A DNA stretch of 64,000 nucleotides from Macrophomina tecta (GCA_024180945.1 JAKSGN010000012.1:124001-188000); one strand, 5' to 3'. Shown: positions 10,940-21,401, numbered from the stretch's first letter. The notes: generated from the letters alone by a model not told the origin. Program-made: numbers and translations.

Positions 10940-12795
10940 ACGTAGTTTACAAGCGAGCCGCCACTCCAAGCGAGCCGCCACCCTCACCAACTTTACGCGA
11001 CGCGTCACCTTTCGACTACAATGGCTCAACCAACTACTACTCGATAACCTACAACGAAGCAGATATCTTCCTCGCTATCTCAGCTATTGATAAGAAGCAG
11101 ATCCGGAGCGTAAAGCGCGCTGCATCAACGTTCAACATCCCCCGGACCACGCTCCGCGACCGACGCGCTGGAGTCGCCTCACGACGCGATTGCGAGCCCA
11201 ATTCAAAGAAGCTTACAAAACCCGAGGAGGAGGCAATTATTCAACACATACTTGACCTAGATTCGCGAGGCTTTGCGCCTACGTTGGATGCAGTGCGGGA
11301 TATGGCTAATAAACTGCTTGCTGAGCGCGCTGCTGGCCAGGTTGGCACGCATTGGCCAAGGAACTTTGTTGGGCGGACTCCGCAGCTTAAAACTCAATTG
11401 AATCGACCGTATGATCGCCAGCGGGCCTTGTGTGAGGATCCTAAGGTCCTTAGCGAGTGGTTTAAGCTTGTACAGCGTACGAAGGAGAAGTACGGCATCC
11501 TTGACGAAGACACCCACAACTTCGACGAGACTGGCTTTATGGTAGGCAAGATATTAGCTCAGCTCGTTGTTACAGGCTCGGAGAGGCGCAATCGACCAAA
11601 GGCGGTACAGCCAGGCGACCGTGAGTGGGTGACTGTCATCCAAGGAATCAACGCTGCTGGGTGGGCGATTCCACCATTCATCATCTTCGCGGCCAAGCAC
11701 CACCTCTCCGCCTGGTACAAAGACGACGATATACCTGGCGATTGGGCTATCGCAGTTAGTGACAACGGCTGGACAACGAATGAGCTTGGGGTTGCGTGGC
11801 TAAAGCACTTCAACAAGCATACGAAGGCGCGTACGGTGGGGACGCATCGGCTGCTGATTATCGACGGCCACGAGAGCCACAACTCGCTTGAATTCCAGGC
11901 GATCTGCAAGGAGGAGAAGATTATTACCCTCTGCATGCCTCCCCATTCGTCGCACCTGCTCCAGCCGCTTGATGTGGGCTGCTTCTCGCCGTTGAAGCGC
12001 GCGTATGGGGATCAGATTGGAGGCTTTGCGCGCAACCACATCAACCATATTACCAAGCTTGAATTCCTACCAGCCTTTAAGGCGGCCTTTTACAAGTCAA
12101 TTACAAAAGCATAACATCTGCGCAAGCTTTCGAGGAGCTGGGCTAGTGCCGTACGACCCAGATGCGGTGCTATCAAAGCTTGATGTGAAGCTTCGTATGC
12201 CAACACCACCAGCTGCCCCAGAGGCTGCTCTATGGAAGTCGAAAACACCAAGCAACGCGCGAGAACTAGAGTCCCAATCAACCCTAATTCGCGATCGGAT
12301 TCAAAGGCACCAAGATTCGTCGCCTACTTCAATGATTGAGTCGCTTAATCGGCTTACCAAGGGGGCTCAGCTGATGGTGCATGAGATGGTCTTGTTACGC
12401 GATCAGGTCTCCAGCCTTCAGAAGGCAAATGAGGCTGCCACGAAGCGTAAACAGCGCAAAAGAAAGCGGATCCAGAAGCGAGGCACCTTAACAAAGGCAG
12501 AGGGCGAGGAAATTATTGCTCAAAAGGACGTTAATGAGCAACTTGAGGGCGAAATGCGTCGAGGCAAGGCGCGATCTGGTGTGAGTAGGCAGCAAACAGC
12601 GCGCTGTAGGCGCTGTAGGGAGCTAGGGCACAATTCTCGTACGTGCCAAAAAGATACTGGGGAGGCTTCTTAAGCTAGGATAGTTGTTGTTCTTATTATA
12701 TTTTAATGCGTTGTTGAACGATATGCGTGTGAAGGCGTAGAAAGCTGGTGAGGGTGGCGGCTCGCTTGGAGTGGCGGCTCGCTTGTAAACTACGT
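10940..12795 (+). mobile_element. Complete Fot1-like DNA transposon, 50-bp TIRs, TA target
   Basis: 1856 bp with perfect terminal inverted repeats of about 50 bp (left starts ACGTAGTTTACAAGCGAGCC; right ends GGCTCGCTTGTAAACTACGT), flanked by TA on both sides (10938-10939 and 12796-12797). Each TIR contains two copies of the sub-repeat AAGCGAGCCGCCAC(T/C)C, possible transposase binding sites. It carries one transposase gene and lies directly downstream of the broken NLR. Confidence 0.95.
11021..12673 (+). pseudogene. Fot1-like transposase with two frameshifts
   Basis: N-terminal psq/CENP-B-type helix-turn-helix region (YNEADIFLAISAIDKKQ, then AASTFNIPRTTLRDR). Catalytic core: HNFDETGFM, REWVTVIQGINAAGWAIPPF, WTTNELG, LLIIDGHESHNS and PPHSSHLLQPLDVGCFSPLKR. 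C-terminal region: a basic KRKQRKRKRIQKR stretch and a CCHC-like RCRRCRELGHNSRTCQ zinc knuckle before the stop. The ATG at 11021 is one frame off the coding frame, which is open from about 11023, and a second shift lies in an A-run near 12107. Otherwise the protein is complete, so inactivation looks recent. A zinc knuckle at the end of a Fot1-type transposase is noteworthy. Confidence 0.88.
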
Positions 12796-12797
12796 TA

Positions 12798-12972
12798 ACT
12801 AGAAGCTAAATGTTTTACTGGGTGCTCGAAGGTCTCACTTGCATTGAGAATGCCTTTCAAAGACAACGTGGGTTTATAACAGCCAATACAATCCTCTTCG
12901 CAAGAAACGGGAGCGTTAAGATCGGTAAGTCTCTATCAAGCTTCATAACAAGATATGGAAACTCACAGTCTA
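12798..12972 (+). other. Possible kinase-like coding fragment
   Basis: The frame from 12810 gives GFITANTILFARNGSVKIGK, which resembles the 'N.L....G.VKI' strand of kinase-like domains, followed by a GTAAGT donor-like site at 12925. It is only ~40 codons and is bounded by the Fot1-like element on the left and the Tc1 end on the right. It may be a piece of a gene broken by both insertions. Weak evidence. Confidence 0.25.
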
Positions 12973-14298
12973 CAGTACTAGGACAAAAGTTCTCGCGCGG
13001 ACGCTTCAGAAGCGATAACCCTCCCACCGCATCAATATACTAATTCTCAACGTATGCTTCCTGCATCTTCTACGAAGTTTTCTTCGAGTCAGGATTGAAT
13101 ATAGAGAAAGTTTCTAGTATTTTTTCTTCGCTAGTACTTGGTATGCCAGGCCTCTGCTGCGATAACTGCCTCTCACCTACGCTTTATACTACCTAATACC
13201 GCATCAAATAAAGACTGTGGTAGAGCCTCCCATGCTTCTTGTAATGCTTGTCCTAGCTTTTCCCTAATAAAGTCTACTGATCCAGTTATATATTTAAGTT
13301 CCGGATGTAGTTCTGTTGGGATATGACTTAATCAATTCGCACTGAATAATAGTGCGGCGCCGTGCTTTTTTCAGTCCAACAAGTTCTAATACCTTCGTTT
13401 TTAAATGAAACCAGAGGTGTTCAATCGGATTTAAGTCCGGGCTATAAGGCGGCCATTCTAATAGTTCTATCCGCCTTTCTGGAAACCATTGTCTAACCTT
13501 TCTTGCAGTATGAATTGGAGCATTATCCTACATAAAAATCATACCTCTTCTATATACCTTTGGTACGTTTTCCTCGGGAACCTCGAGGTAAGAGTTGGCT
13601 GAATACCCACCTATTTTAGCTAGAGAATCGCGCACCATTAGATGTAAGGGAGACCTTCCTCGTAAGCCAGAAAAGCCTGCCCATACCATAACAGATATAT
13701 CTTTTCCTTTTTGGTACGGTTGAATCATTTGGGGTTCCCATTTTTGACCAGGAGTGCGAAAACACCACTCCCGTTTTTTGCCCTTTCTTCGCTTCGCAGA
13801 GCATTCGTCCGACCAGATAATTGTCTTCCATTGCGCCTCGGTCCAGTGCACATGCTCGAGTGCCCAAGCGAGCCTAATATCAGCATGTTCCTCCGTGAGT
13901 TCTGGTCGGCCGGCTGCGCGTCATTTCTTAATATTATAGGTGTCCAACAGTCGAGAGATGGTTCGGTCATGACAGGTTACACCTGTAACTTCTCGGACCT
14001 CCTTATACGTGAGTTTTGGGTTTGCTCGTACTACACGTAGATTATGTCGCTTATCGGTATCCGAAAGGCATTTTGGCCGGCCAGTTCGTAATTGTGAGCG
14101 CCCTTCGTTGCGTAATGGCGCAAGCTGGACAATCGAGCGCACTGAAGATTCAGGTACGCCCAAGTGCTTCTCAAACCAGGTAGGTTTCTTGCTTAGAGCC
14201 TTGCAGGCAAGCAAGATTCCTCGCTGATGTGGAGAGTAGTGTTGATTAGGAGTATGTGTGTTAGAGAGCTCTCTGAGAGAAGTGCGTTGTGGTGCCAT
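12973..14298 (-). mobile_element. Tc1/mariner-type element, decayed copy 1
   Basis: One terminus is preserved: TA then CAGTACTAGGACAAAAGTTC at 12973. The same terminus occurs at 62898 next to the second copy. The body holds a Tc1-type transposase on the minus strand. The opposite terminus is not found to the right of 14298, so the element is probably truncated or too diverged there. Confidence 0.8.
13128..14298 (-). pseudogene. Tc1-type DDE transposase, decayed
   Basis: Starts at 14298. The N-terminal HTH region contains HYSPHQRGILLACKAL, RTGRPKCLSDTDKR and LTYKEVREVTGVTCHDRTIS. Catalytic blocks follow: IIWSDECSAK (first Asp), the DNAPIHT-type strand (second Asp) and YSPDLNPIEHLWFHLK (final acidic residue). 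Lesions: a TAA stop near 13921, a TAG (CAG-type) at about 13530 directly before the second catalytic strand, and a shift near 13360. The C-terminal tail EKLGQALQEAWEALPQSL is recognisable down to about 13130. Two of the three lesions are CAG/CAA-to-stop types. Confidence 0.85.
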
Positions 14299-14594
14299 TT
14301 TGGTGGTGTAAAGTATCCATCAATGCGATGCGAATGGAAATCTGCCCTTGGACCGGCTTCGCGCAAGTCTTCCCCGCGCAATAAATACGCACGGCTGGAA
14401 CTATCAACCGGCTGGAAAATTTCTCGAGGTAAAGTGTATATATATGACTGAAGGCCGTCAACTTACAGCTAATCCGGTATCCGCAACACACGATGCACCC
14501 TGTTTTTGCCTTAATGATTCAAAGCCTCCGTCGTCGAATCCATCCACTGCTGGAGCTTCGGACGGGGGATCCTCATCCGGAGTTTCCACGAACG

Positions 14595-14795
14595 ATGCTA
14601 CATTACCACCTTCTGACGGAACAACAACTGGATAGCATTGCTGCATTCTACTCCCAAGCGGTGCGGGACGAGCATTCGGACAGCTACCCCAGGCCAATCG
14701 ACTGGAGCCATGAGGCTCTCAATCACATGGATGACGAAGAACGAGTTTGTATGAAGCGTAGGCTTATCGGGCTCTTTATTGGTGTTGTACCCTAA
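14595..14795 (+). CDS. Fragment of a conserved fungal protein (LTEQQLD...YP motif)
   Basis: 66 codons beginning MLHYHLLTEQQLDSIAAFYS and continuing DSYPRPIDWSHEAL, then ERVCMKRRLIGLFIG. This Leu-Thr-Glu-Gln-Gln-Leu-Asp...Tyr-Pro...Trp...Lys-Arg-Arg pattern recurs in small uncharacterised fungal proteins. The natural protein probably continues past an intron (GTGTTGTACC directly after FIG), and no downstream exon was recognised. Function unknown; possibly a fragment. Confidence 0.4.
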   Translation: MLHYHLLTEQQLDSIAAFYSQAVRDEHSDSYPRPIDWSHEALNHMDDEERVCMKRRLIGLFIGVVP

Positions 14796-15117
14796 GCTAG
14801 CAGATGTAATAAGCAAACTTATCGAGCATACGTGGTTTGGATTCAACGTATACATCTCTGTTGGCCTACGAGAATTTGTTCAGAATTGTACGCGCACCCT
14901 GAGTAAAGTTACCAGAAGATCTTGCTGCAGTAAATGATGCTGCAGCGGGGAGCGAGGGACCATAAAGGCAGACTACAATAAAGGGAGGTGTGAAGAGATG
15001 GGCTGCAGTAGGCGCTTGCTCCCCGCTAACGTGACCGTGGGGCGAAGCAAGTGAGCGCATCCGACGAGCCCCGACATGTGACCAGGGTTTTGTTGCGCAG
15101 TGATCAAAACTCTAATT

Positions 15118-15305
15118 ATCTCCAGCTATGCACCCTGCCTCCTTCGGGAGGTTTGTCATCGGGGACCCCCCTCGGGGGAACCAGCGGCGCCTAGGATAGA
15201 ACAGGCCTAGCGGGCGCAGTGGAGCCGACCGCATGCCGCATAGCTGCCTTCGGCGGCTGGGACGGTCTATGAATTCATCATCATCATCATCATCTCCAGC
15301 TATGC
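15118..15305 (+). mobile_element. (ATC)n-tailed retroposon with 11-14 bp TSD
   Basis: An insert of about 160 bp (15132-15291) ends in seven ATC units and is flanked by ATCTCCAGCTATGC at 15118-15131 and 15292-15305. The first three bases are ambiguous with the tail. The body is rich in GC hairpins with UUCG-type loops (CCTCCTTCGGGAGG, GCTGCCTTCGGCGGC). Variable-length duplication plus a simple-sequence 3' tail indicates target-primed reverse transcription, so this is a SINE or a 5'-truncated LINE end. A second insertion of the same kind is at 26384-26595. Confidence 0.8.
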
Positions 15306-16042
15306 GGGAGCAAGGCATCAGCTGAAATGACCAGGGTCTTCTTCTCCACAGACAAGGATCCTCGTCGAACTCTGCCAAGCCCCACTACACCCCTTCGCGC
15401 CCATCACCTCGTCGATTTTAATGTTCTCCTGCTGTGCCGCAATGCTGCCTTCGGGGGTCTAGCCACCACCCACCTCACCTCGCGCACCCGCCTCACCAGG
15501 TTTCCCTTCTCATTCTCTTCTCCGGACCCTCTGCTGCGCCGCAGAGATTTCTTCGAAATACTGGCCATTCCCCCACCTTGCGCCGTATTGCCACCAGCTC
15601 GCCCCTTCCCTCCTTCCCCTATACAACAATGTTGCTCTTGAACTGAATGACACCGATCGCGCTCTACATGCATGCTTTCATCTCCTTCCTATTCTTCACA
15701 AGCTTACGCTATATCCATGTACACAGATTTGTAGCCATGATAAGAGTCACTTCAGCAGGTCTCTGGTAGTACAAAAAGAGACGCAGTAGATGGTTAAAGA
15801 GATGCTCAGTTTAATAAGAGGAAGAAAGGAAAATCAGGAGCATTGCTGATCACGTGGATCTAACTTCTACTGATGGCACGATGAGCGCAATTGGAACCGT
15901 CTATCCGTCTCACCGTCAAGTTGCGAATGCATGCATGCAACCGCCTTCTTTATTCTTGTCTATACAAGTCATAATGGCGAGAACGATTGGCTTTGACTAT
16001 TCCTGGGTCCATCTCTGACTCTAAGCTTCGTTCTGCCTGCTG
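15306..16042. other. No gene recognised
   Basis: Pyrimidine-rich sequence with short ORFs that overlap on both strands (15327-15673) and show no family motif. The 15700-16040 portion is the 3' flank of the secreted-protein gene. Confidence 0.4.
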
Positions 16043-16504
16043 TCAAGGCATGCACAAGAAGATACTTCCTCCGTCCAAGTAACCAACCCCAACGAGGTGC
16101 TGCCCGTCGTAAGGACAGGCGTAGTTTTTAGTATCCGTGTTCGTGTCGCCGCCAGTCCTGCACGAGAAATAAATCCCGCTGACGATGGTTGAGACTCCGA
16201 TCGAGTCCACAGAGTACCCCTCAGGTGCCTTTAGGCAGAAGGAGGATGTTGTATCTTTTGGCATAACGCTCCAACATGACCGGTCGGATCCATTTCCAAC
16301 CGCGTATATAAGATCTGTTGGCTGAATAGTCCTGGCTAGGCTGAAGTACGAGTCTTCGTTTGCTTTGAAATGCGCATCGCCAGAGCCCAAAGAACAGGCG
16401 ATGCTTGAGAGGCCAGGTGCCTTGAGGTTTTCTGGGCTGGAAATTGCAGTACAAAAGAGCGATGCCGCCGCGAAGGCGACCGCTGAGCCTTTGGTGTACG
16501 CCAT
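16043..16504 (-). CDS. Small secreted cysteine-containing protein, 153 aa
   Basis: Single exon on the minus strand, 153 residues. Residues 1-22 form a signal peptide: Lys near the start, hydrophobic AVAFAAASLFCTA, cleavage plausible after AISS. The mature part has six cysteines (contexts IACSL, SCWSV, SFCLK, FSCRT, YACPY, FLCMP), compatible with three disulfides, and no transmembrane segment. It ends Cys-Met-Pro. No enzyme family was recognised. Size, secretion signal and even cysteine count fit a candidate effector or small extracellular protein. It is surrounded by repeats, a frequent setting for such genes. Confidence 0.7.
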   Translation of the reverse strand: MAYTKGSAVAFAAASLFCTAISSPENLKAPGLSSIACSLGSGDAHFKANEDSYFSLARTIQPTDLIYAVGNGSDRSCWSVMPKDTTSSFCLKAPEGYSVDSIGVSTIVSGIYFSCRTGGDTNTDTKNYACPYDGQHLVGVGYLDGGSIFLCMP

Positions 16505-16802
16505 TGAGTGTTATTGTGCCCGCGAGCGGATCGAGAGCCAGATCCACGATCGCTCGAGGGAGGCCGCTCTATTTATACCTCGAAGTCCTCAAAATATTTC
16601 ATAAACATATGAGCGGATGGTGTATGGTAAGTACTGCAAAAGTCCAAGGTGCCTGTGAGAATGTTTCACTATAGCATTGAAAACTTTCATTGCAAGTAAC
16701 ATCGAATATTTTAGACTGTGAATAGAGCCCGGCAATTCTCATTGACTGGTATGAATATGGGCGACAGCTCGCACACTGGCTGATTAGGAACTCGCTGACA
16801 GT

Positions 16803-17395
16803 ATGAGACGAGTGGCAAGCAACGCCTGGATTTCCCTCAGCAATGAGCGGAACGACTGGTTCATCGTCGACCATGGAGCACTGGAGCAGTGCAAGCCCTT
16901 TTGCGGGCATTCTCAGTACCCAATGATGGTGCTCTTCGTCAGCCATGAGGCCAAAATGAGGGCGCTCCGGGCGATTTTTCCCTTCAACAATCACAACAGA
17001 AGGAAGAGAGATTCGTTCACTAACCTCGTCTGCGATGCACCCACCTCAGAGAGCGAGGGGCTGATACTGTTTTCCGAGTTGAACTTGCTTCGTCCGCCAA
17101 AGCCCAGGGCCGGCTTTCCCGACGACTGCACGAAGTGCCGGCTCCAATGGGTTGACGAAGCCGAGCAGAGGATGACTGCGGATGAAATCTATGACACTCT
17201 TATAGCCCAAGTCATCCTCCCGTTTTACGATGTTGTATGCTTATTCGCCGACAACTTCAGAAACCACGAACACGTCGCTCTACACGCAACGAGGTGGGCT
17301 CAGAAGGCGCGTCCTTTAACGACGTACAGTGGGCCGAGATTTATTGTATTCAGCAGCACACCCTTCAGTCTCGACCAGCTCCCGCCGCACTTGCC
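16803..17395 (+). pseudogene. N-terminal fragment of a patatin/FabD-type fungal protein
   Basis: Open frame from 16803. Its middle part (LILFSELNLLRPPKP, then TADEIYDTLIAQVILPFYDVVCLFADNFRNHEHVALH) resembles the region preceding the catalytic domain in large fungal patatin-like (FabD/lysophospholipase) proteins, where an 'LPF.DVVC.FA.D' strand is conserved. The frame stays open to 17441, but from about 17395 the DNA is antisense to DUS2-like sequence, so the catalytic domain (GxSxG) is absent. This is a rearranged fragment. Family assignment is from pattern memory and not certain. Confidence 0.5.
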
Positions 17396-18163
17396 ACTAT
17401 TCACATCGCCGTTGATCAGGCATGCGACGCCAGCTTCGTGACAAATCTCCCTGATCATGTTCATTTGGTCCCAAATCGCTCTCTCGCGCGGACGCATCGG
17501 TGTTGTGCGGCAGTGGACGGTCAAGCCAGTAATACCAGTCCTGACCAGCCTGCTAACTAGCGCCTTTGTGTCCTCCCGATTCTGCAATATCCTGATCTTC
17601 ACACTGATGCCAATCTCAAACTTCTGCCCGACTTCCTTGACCAGGGCTTCCAGAATGGAGCACAGCCTGTCCGGATCTTTGAGAAGAGCAGCACCCATGC
17701 CGCCAGTGGTGCTGAAGGGCTCCGGGCACCCGGAGTTGACATCGATTCCGGCGACGTCGGCAGCAACCTAAGAAGCAGCCTGGACGGCGCTCTCCGGGTT
17801 GGGGGTCCCAAGCTGGAAAATCAGCTTGCCCTTTTCGCGCTCCGGATCGATGCGGTATATGACGCTCTCCCTCTGGTCGGGATCCGGGACGTGGTTTTTC
17901 TGGCCGTTGTTCGCGAATCGCCTGTACTCGATGGTCTTGTTTGCGGGGTTCTCGATGCGGCGAGTGCCGATTAGAGCCTTGTCGATCGTTTCGGGGCACC
18001 AGACGAGGTCGGCGCCGTAGTGAAGGGCGAGGAGGCGCGATGGAAGTTCGCCAGAGCGGACCATGGGGGCGAGCACGACCTTGTTGCGGTAGTCGACGCC
18101 ATTCTTGGGGATGAGCACGCGAGCAGGAGCGGAAGACATGATGTGCGAGATCCTGCGCAGCAT
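17395..18163 (-). pseudogene. tRNA-dihydrouridine synthase (DUS2-like), stop codon and 3' truncation
   Basis: Starts at 18163 (or 18139, MSSAPARV). It keeps KVVLAPMVRSGELPSRLLAL (FMN-binding start), GADLVWCPETIDKALIG, LIFQLGT, then after a TAG near 17769 the same frame continues VAADVAGIDVNSGCPEPFST, GGMGAALLKD, VSVKI-type strand (ISVKIRI), TGLTVHCRTTPMRPRE and CLINGDVNS. The NSGCP cysteine is the catalytic acid typical of DUS enzymes. Homology ends at about 17395, so the C-terminal third is lost where the sequence meets the patatin-type fragment. DUS2 modifies U20 of tRNA and a functional copy should exist elsewhere. Confidence 0.85.
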
Positions 18164-18536
18164 AACACGCAGAACCGCTGGGTGGGAGGTTGAGTGTGGA
18201 AGTGAAGATGGCGACGGTGGTGTCCGAAATTTGGGTTCGCGGGTGATGAGTCAGCAGCTCGAGCCGGAATCTAGCCATGGCCCGGCGCGGGGAACGGAGA
18301 TCGGGGAATCTCGTCTCTCACTCCGTCCTTTTCCATTCACTTTCCTCTTACATTTTTATTGCGCATTTCCACACAGCAGCATCATGATGCGATTACGACA
18401 CTGCCTTGGCTCAGCTCAATCTCAATTCCTGTTCTAATCATACACTCTAATTCGTTCGTCTGGAAGTGCTGTGTGAATTGTCAAGGCCTGTGGCCTTTCT
18501 GCTTCGAGCAGCCGGCCATCTCTATATCACTTGAGC
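18164..18536. other. Intergenic between GMC oxidoreductase 3' end and DUS2-like 5' end
   Basis: Holds the putative promoter of the DUS2-like copy and the 3' flank of the GMC gene. An ORF on the plus strand is antisense or chance. No distinct element is seen. Confidence 0.4.
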
Positions 18537-20634
18537 TTATGGCTTCCAGTCATCTTTGATAAGATCCGCGGCCTTCTCTGCCACAGCATATACTGTTGCT
18601 TGTATATTACCCAGCGGCTCCATCGGGAAGACGCTGGCGTCGACAACCCTTAGGTTCTTGGCGCCGTGGACCTTCAACCTGTCATTGACGACACCACCAA
18701 GCTCCTTCGGCATCATCGCACATGTTCCAGTCGGATGGAATGTACTCAGCAGACGCTCCTTGACCAGCTCCTTTGCTCCCTCTAACGTTGTTGCGTCCCC
18801 CCCCTCAGGAAGACGGCTTCCTTGCTTAAGAAGTGAGGCGAAAGGCTCCGTCTTGACCACGTTCTCGAGGTATTGAGTGTGCCTTGCAAGGACCTCGAGA
18901 TCAAGCGGATGGGAGAGGTAGCGCGGATCAAAAATCGGCTTCTCCTTGGGGTCCGATGACCGGATGTGCACAATTCCACGCGAGAACGGGTGATTGTTGA
19001 CCGCCATCACCGTGATGTAGTTCTTCTCACTCTTCTTGGCGAGAAGTTCCGTCATTTTTGTCTCTCCCTTGAATGTATGAAGCTGAAGGGGCAGGTACAT
19101 GTACAAGCATGTCGCCTCATCAGGGTCCAGCATTTGTCTCCGAAGGAGTTCATACTGCACCTTCTGCCACGTGGGAATGTTCTCGTCGTCCACGTACTTG
19201 TTAGTGAGGTCCCAGATCTCTTCAGCATTCATGCGTCCCTTTGAATCAACCAAAGGCAGGCAGGCTACACTGACAGGCATGCCAACCAGCGGGCCACTCT
19301 GCGTTTCTTGGAACTGCTTAAGCACAGCCTGGGCCACATTCGGATCACGGAGAACGTCTGTTTCGAATCAGCCAATGTAACCTATTCCTGTGCCGGGACA
19401 CTTACCGCCGGATACCTGGCCATCGGCTACCTCGAAGCATGGTGCGCAGATGGCGTGATCTTGAAGGTTCTCGCCAACGCCCGGACTGTCGATCACGACC
19501 GGGATGTTGTGCCTCTCAAGCAGCTCTTTCTGTCCGACGCCAGACAGCTCTAGGATCTGAGGGGATTGAAGCGCACCAGCTGCAAGGATTACTTCTTTCT
19601 TGGCAGCTATTTCATGTGTCTCGCCATCTTTGGTGCGGGCAAGAACTCCGATGGCAACGACTGAGCCGTCAGCCTCCTTGCGGAACAAGACCTTCTCCAC
19701 GTGGGTCTCGACCAGGACCTGGAGATTCGGTCTTTTAGAGACTTCCTCGTTGTAGTAAGCTGTTGCCGCATACCCGCGGGTTTTGGTCTTTGGGTCAACA
19801 GCAATACCGGTGTGAAAAGCGCCAATCTTCTCGCCGCTCATGGGATCGTTGGTGTTCTCCCAGCCCAGCTTCTCAAATGTCTCCATCCAAGCACCATTAA
19901 AGGGACCATAAACATCCGGGTAGGTCACCGGTAGAGGGCCTTCGGTACCGATGGCTACCTCGTTCTTGTACTTGATAGCCAGAATCTCCTTGGTTGCATC
20001 GGAAGCCGGAGTGAATCGCTGGAATTTCTTGTAGTAGGGCGCCATTCCATTTGCATCCCATCCGTGGTTTCCAAGCGCGCTCCAAGCATTGAAGTTTGCC
20101 TTGGACGGATGGACCACGACGCCGAAGTTGATGGCCGAGGAGCCTCCCAAGACTTTCCCTCGAGGTTGCGGGATTTGTCTTCCATTCACGTGAGTCTGGG
20201 TTCTGGTCAGTCCCGATACCGCGCGAATACAGACGTAACAATCTCCGGAGGAGCACGAGTGTGATCATGGTTCGCTCAGGTCTTCTGAACCACGCATATT
20301 CTCGAATTTCTCACTCGTTAAAAAGAAGTTAAAATGGGCGGAGAACAAGAAGAACGAGAGAATAAAGCATAAGGGAACTTACCTGAGGCTCGGTCATGTA
20401 GTTCCAGTCAAAGTCAGGGTCTCCGTAAAGGGTCGCCAGGAGGCCGGTAATCTCAACTCTGGGGTCACCCATGCGGTTGGCGCCAGCTTCTACAAGCAGA
20501 ACATTCTTATCCGCATCTTCACTCAATCGATTCGCAACAACCAGTCCGGCAACACCACCACCAACGACAATGAAATCGGGCTCCTTGTTCCGAAGCGACG
20601 AGATACAAGACAGGCAACCGGTTGATTCACTCAT
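18537..20634 (-). CDS. GMC oxidoreductase (choline dehydrogenase/aryl-alcohol oxidase type), 620 aa
   Basis: Three exons on the minus strand: 20634-20383, 20195-19406 and 19357-18537. Introns have GTAAGTT...CCAG and GTAAGTG...ACAG ends and rejoin in frame to 620 residues. An N-terminal Rossmann motif (DFIVVGGGVAGLVVANRL) binds FAD. GMC signature 1 is at RGKVLGGSSAIN and signature 2 at GALQSPQILELSGVG. The C-terminal HPTGTCAM and NLRVVDASVFP hold the active-site His. The enzyme oxidises alcohols, transferring hydride to FAD; the substrate cannot be told from sequence. No signal peptide is obvious, so a cytosolic or peroxisomal location is more likely. Intact, with no stop or shift. Start chosen as the ATG giving MSESTGCLSC; an upstream ATG in the same frame (20766) is less likely. 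Confidence 0.92.
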
Positions 20635-20994
20635 GGCGCAGGATTGGTAGAGGCAAGGTAGGGGAAAGGATAGTCGAACAAAGGATGGCAAAGACGTGGT
20701 TCTGCGGGCTTTGCGGTAAATACTCCTGGAGGCCCCATCGGCCTCCAGGTATTGGCAGAGGACCACCCCCGTTGCCTGTCAGAAATTATTGACTGATAGG
20801 ACGTCGGCATGGTCGACTTCCGCGCGCGAGTCAAGCAAGTTCCAATTTCGGGCGTGGTCCACCGGAGAAGGGGCCCAGTGCGTTGAGCAACGGAAGACCG
20901 GGAGATCCTTCGAAACCGAACAAGTTCTCCATCGGCACCCCCTGATGGTTTCTGTGCCGCATGGGGTTTTCAGTCAAGCGAGGGAAATCCGGTA

Positions 20995-21401
20995 ACGTGT
21001 TTCACCAGTGAGCTGCGCACCCCAGTGAGCTGCGCACCTCGTTTCTCACCAAAAATCGCAAATACAGCAGCACAGTATCTCCACGACCACAAAATAAAGG
21101 CCCTTGAAACTATACTGATGAGTCTGCATGTACATTCTACCATTCCTCTCTGAATTTAATAAAAATTCATCAAGTGGCCATGGAGACATGGAATTTCGGA
21201 CCCCAAAATCTGCCCTAATGCTTGCATGTCAACGCTCACCCTGTTAACCACTCTGAAAATGCAGAAGACAAAACATGGAACGTATTGGAGCTTGATAATC
21301 GAATTTTAGTGGTTTTCATTCATTGGTTGTGGAGATATCCTGCTGCTAAATTTGCGATTTTTGGTGAGAAACGAGGTGCGCAGCTCACTGGTGAAACACG
21401 T
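20995..21401. mobile_element. Fot1-type MITE, TA target
   Basis: 407 bp without coding potential. TIRs: left ACGTGTTTCACCAGTGAGCT, right AGCTCACTGGTGAAACACGT, with longer homology extending to CTCACCAAAAATCGCAAAT. The left TIR has an extra copy of the GTGAGCTGCGCACC sub-repeat. TA flanks both ends (20993-20994, 21402-21403). The first 12 bases match the TIR of the autonomous-type element at 37468-39300, so that family is a plausible source of transposase. Confidence 0.92.

Noticed and set aside
16599..16994. 131-codon minus-strand ORF
   Set aside because: Overlaps the patatin-type fragment antisense and has no recognisable domain.
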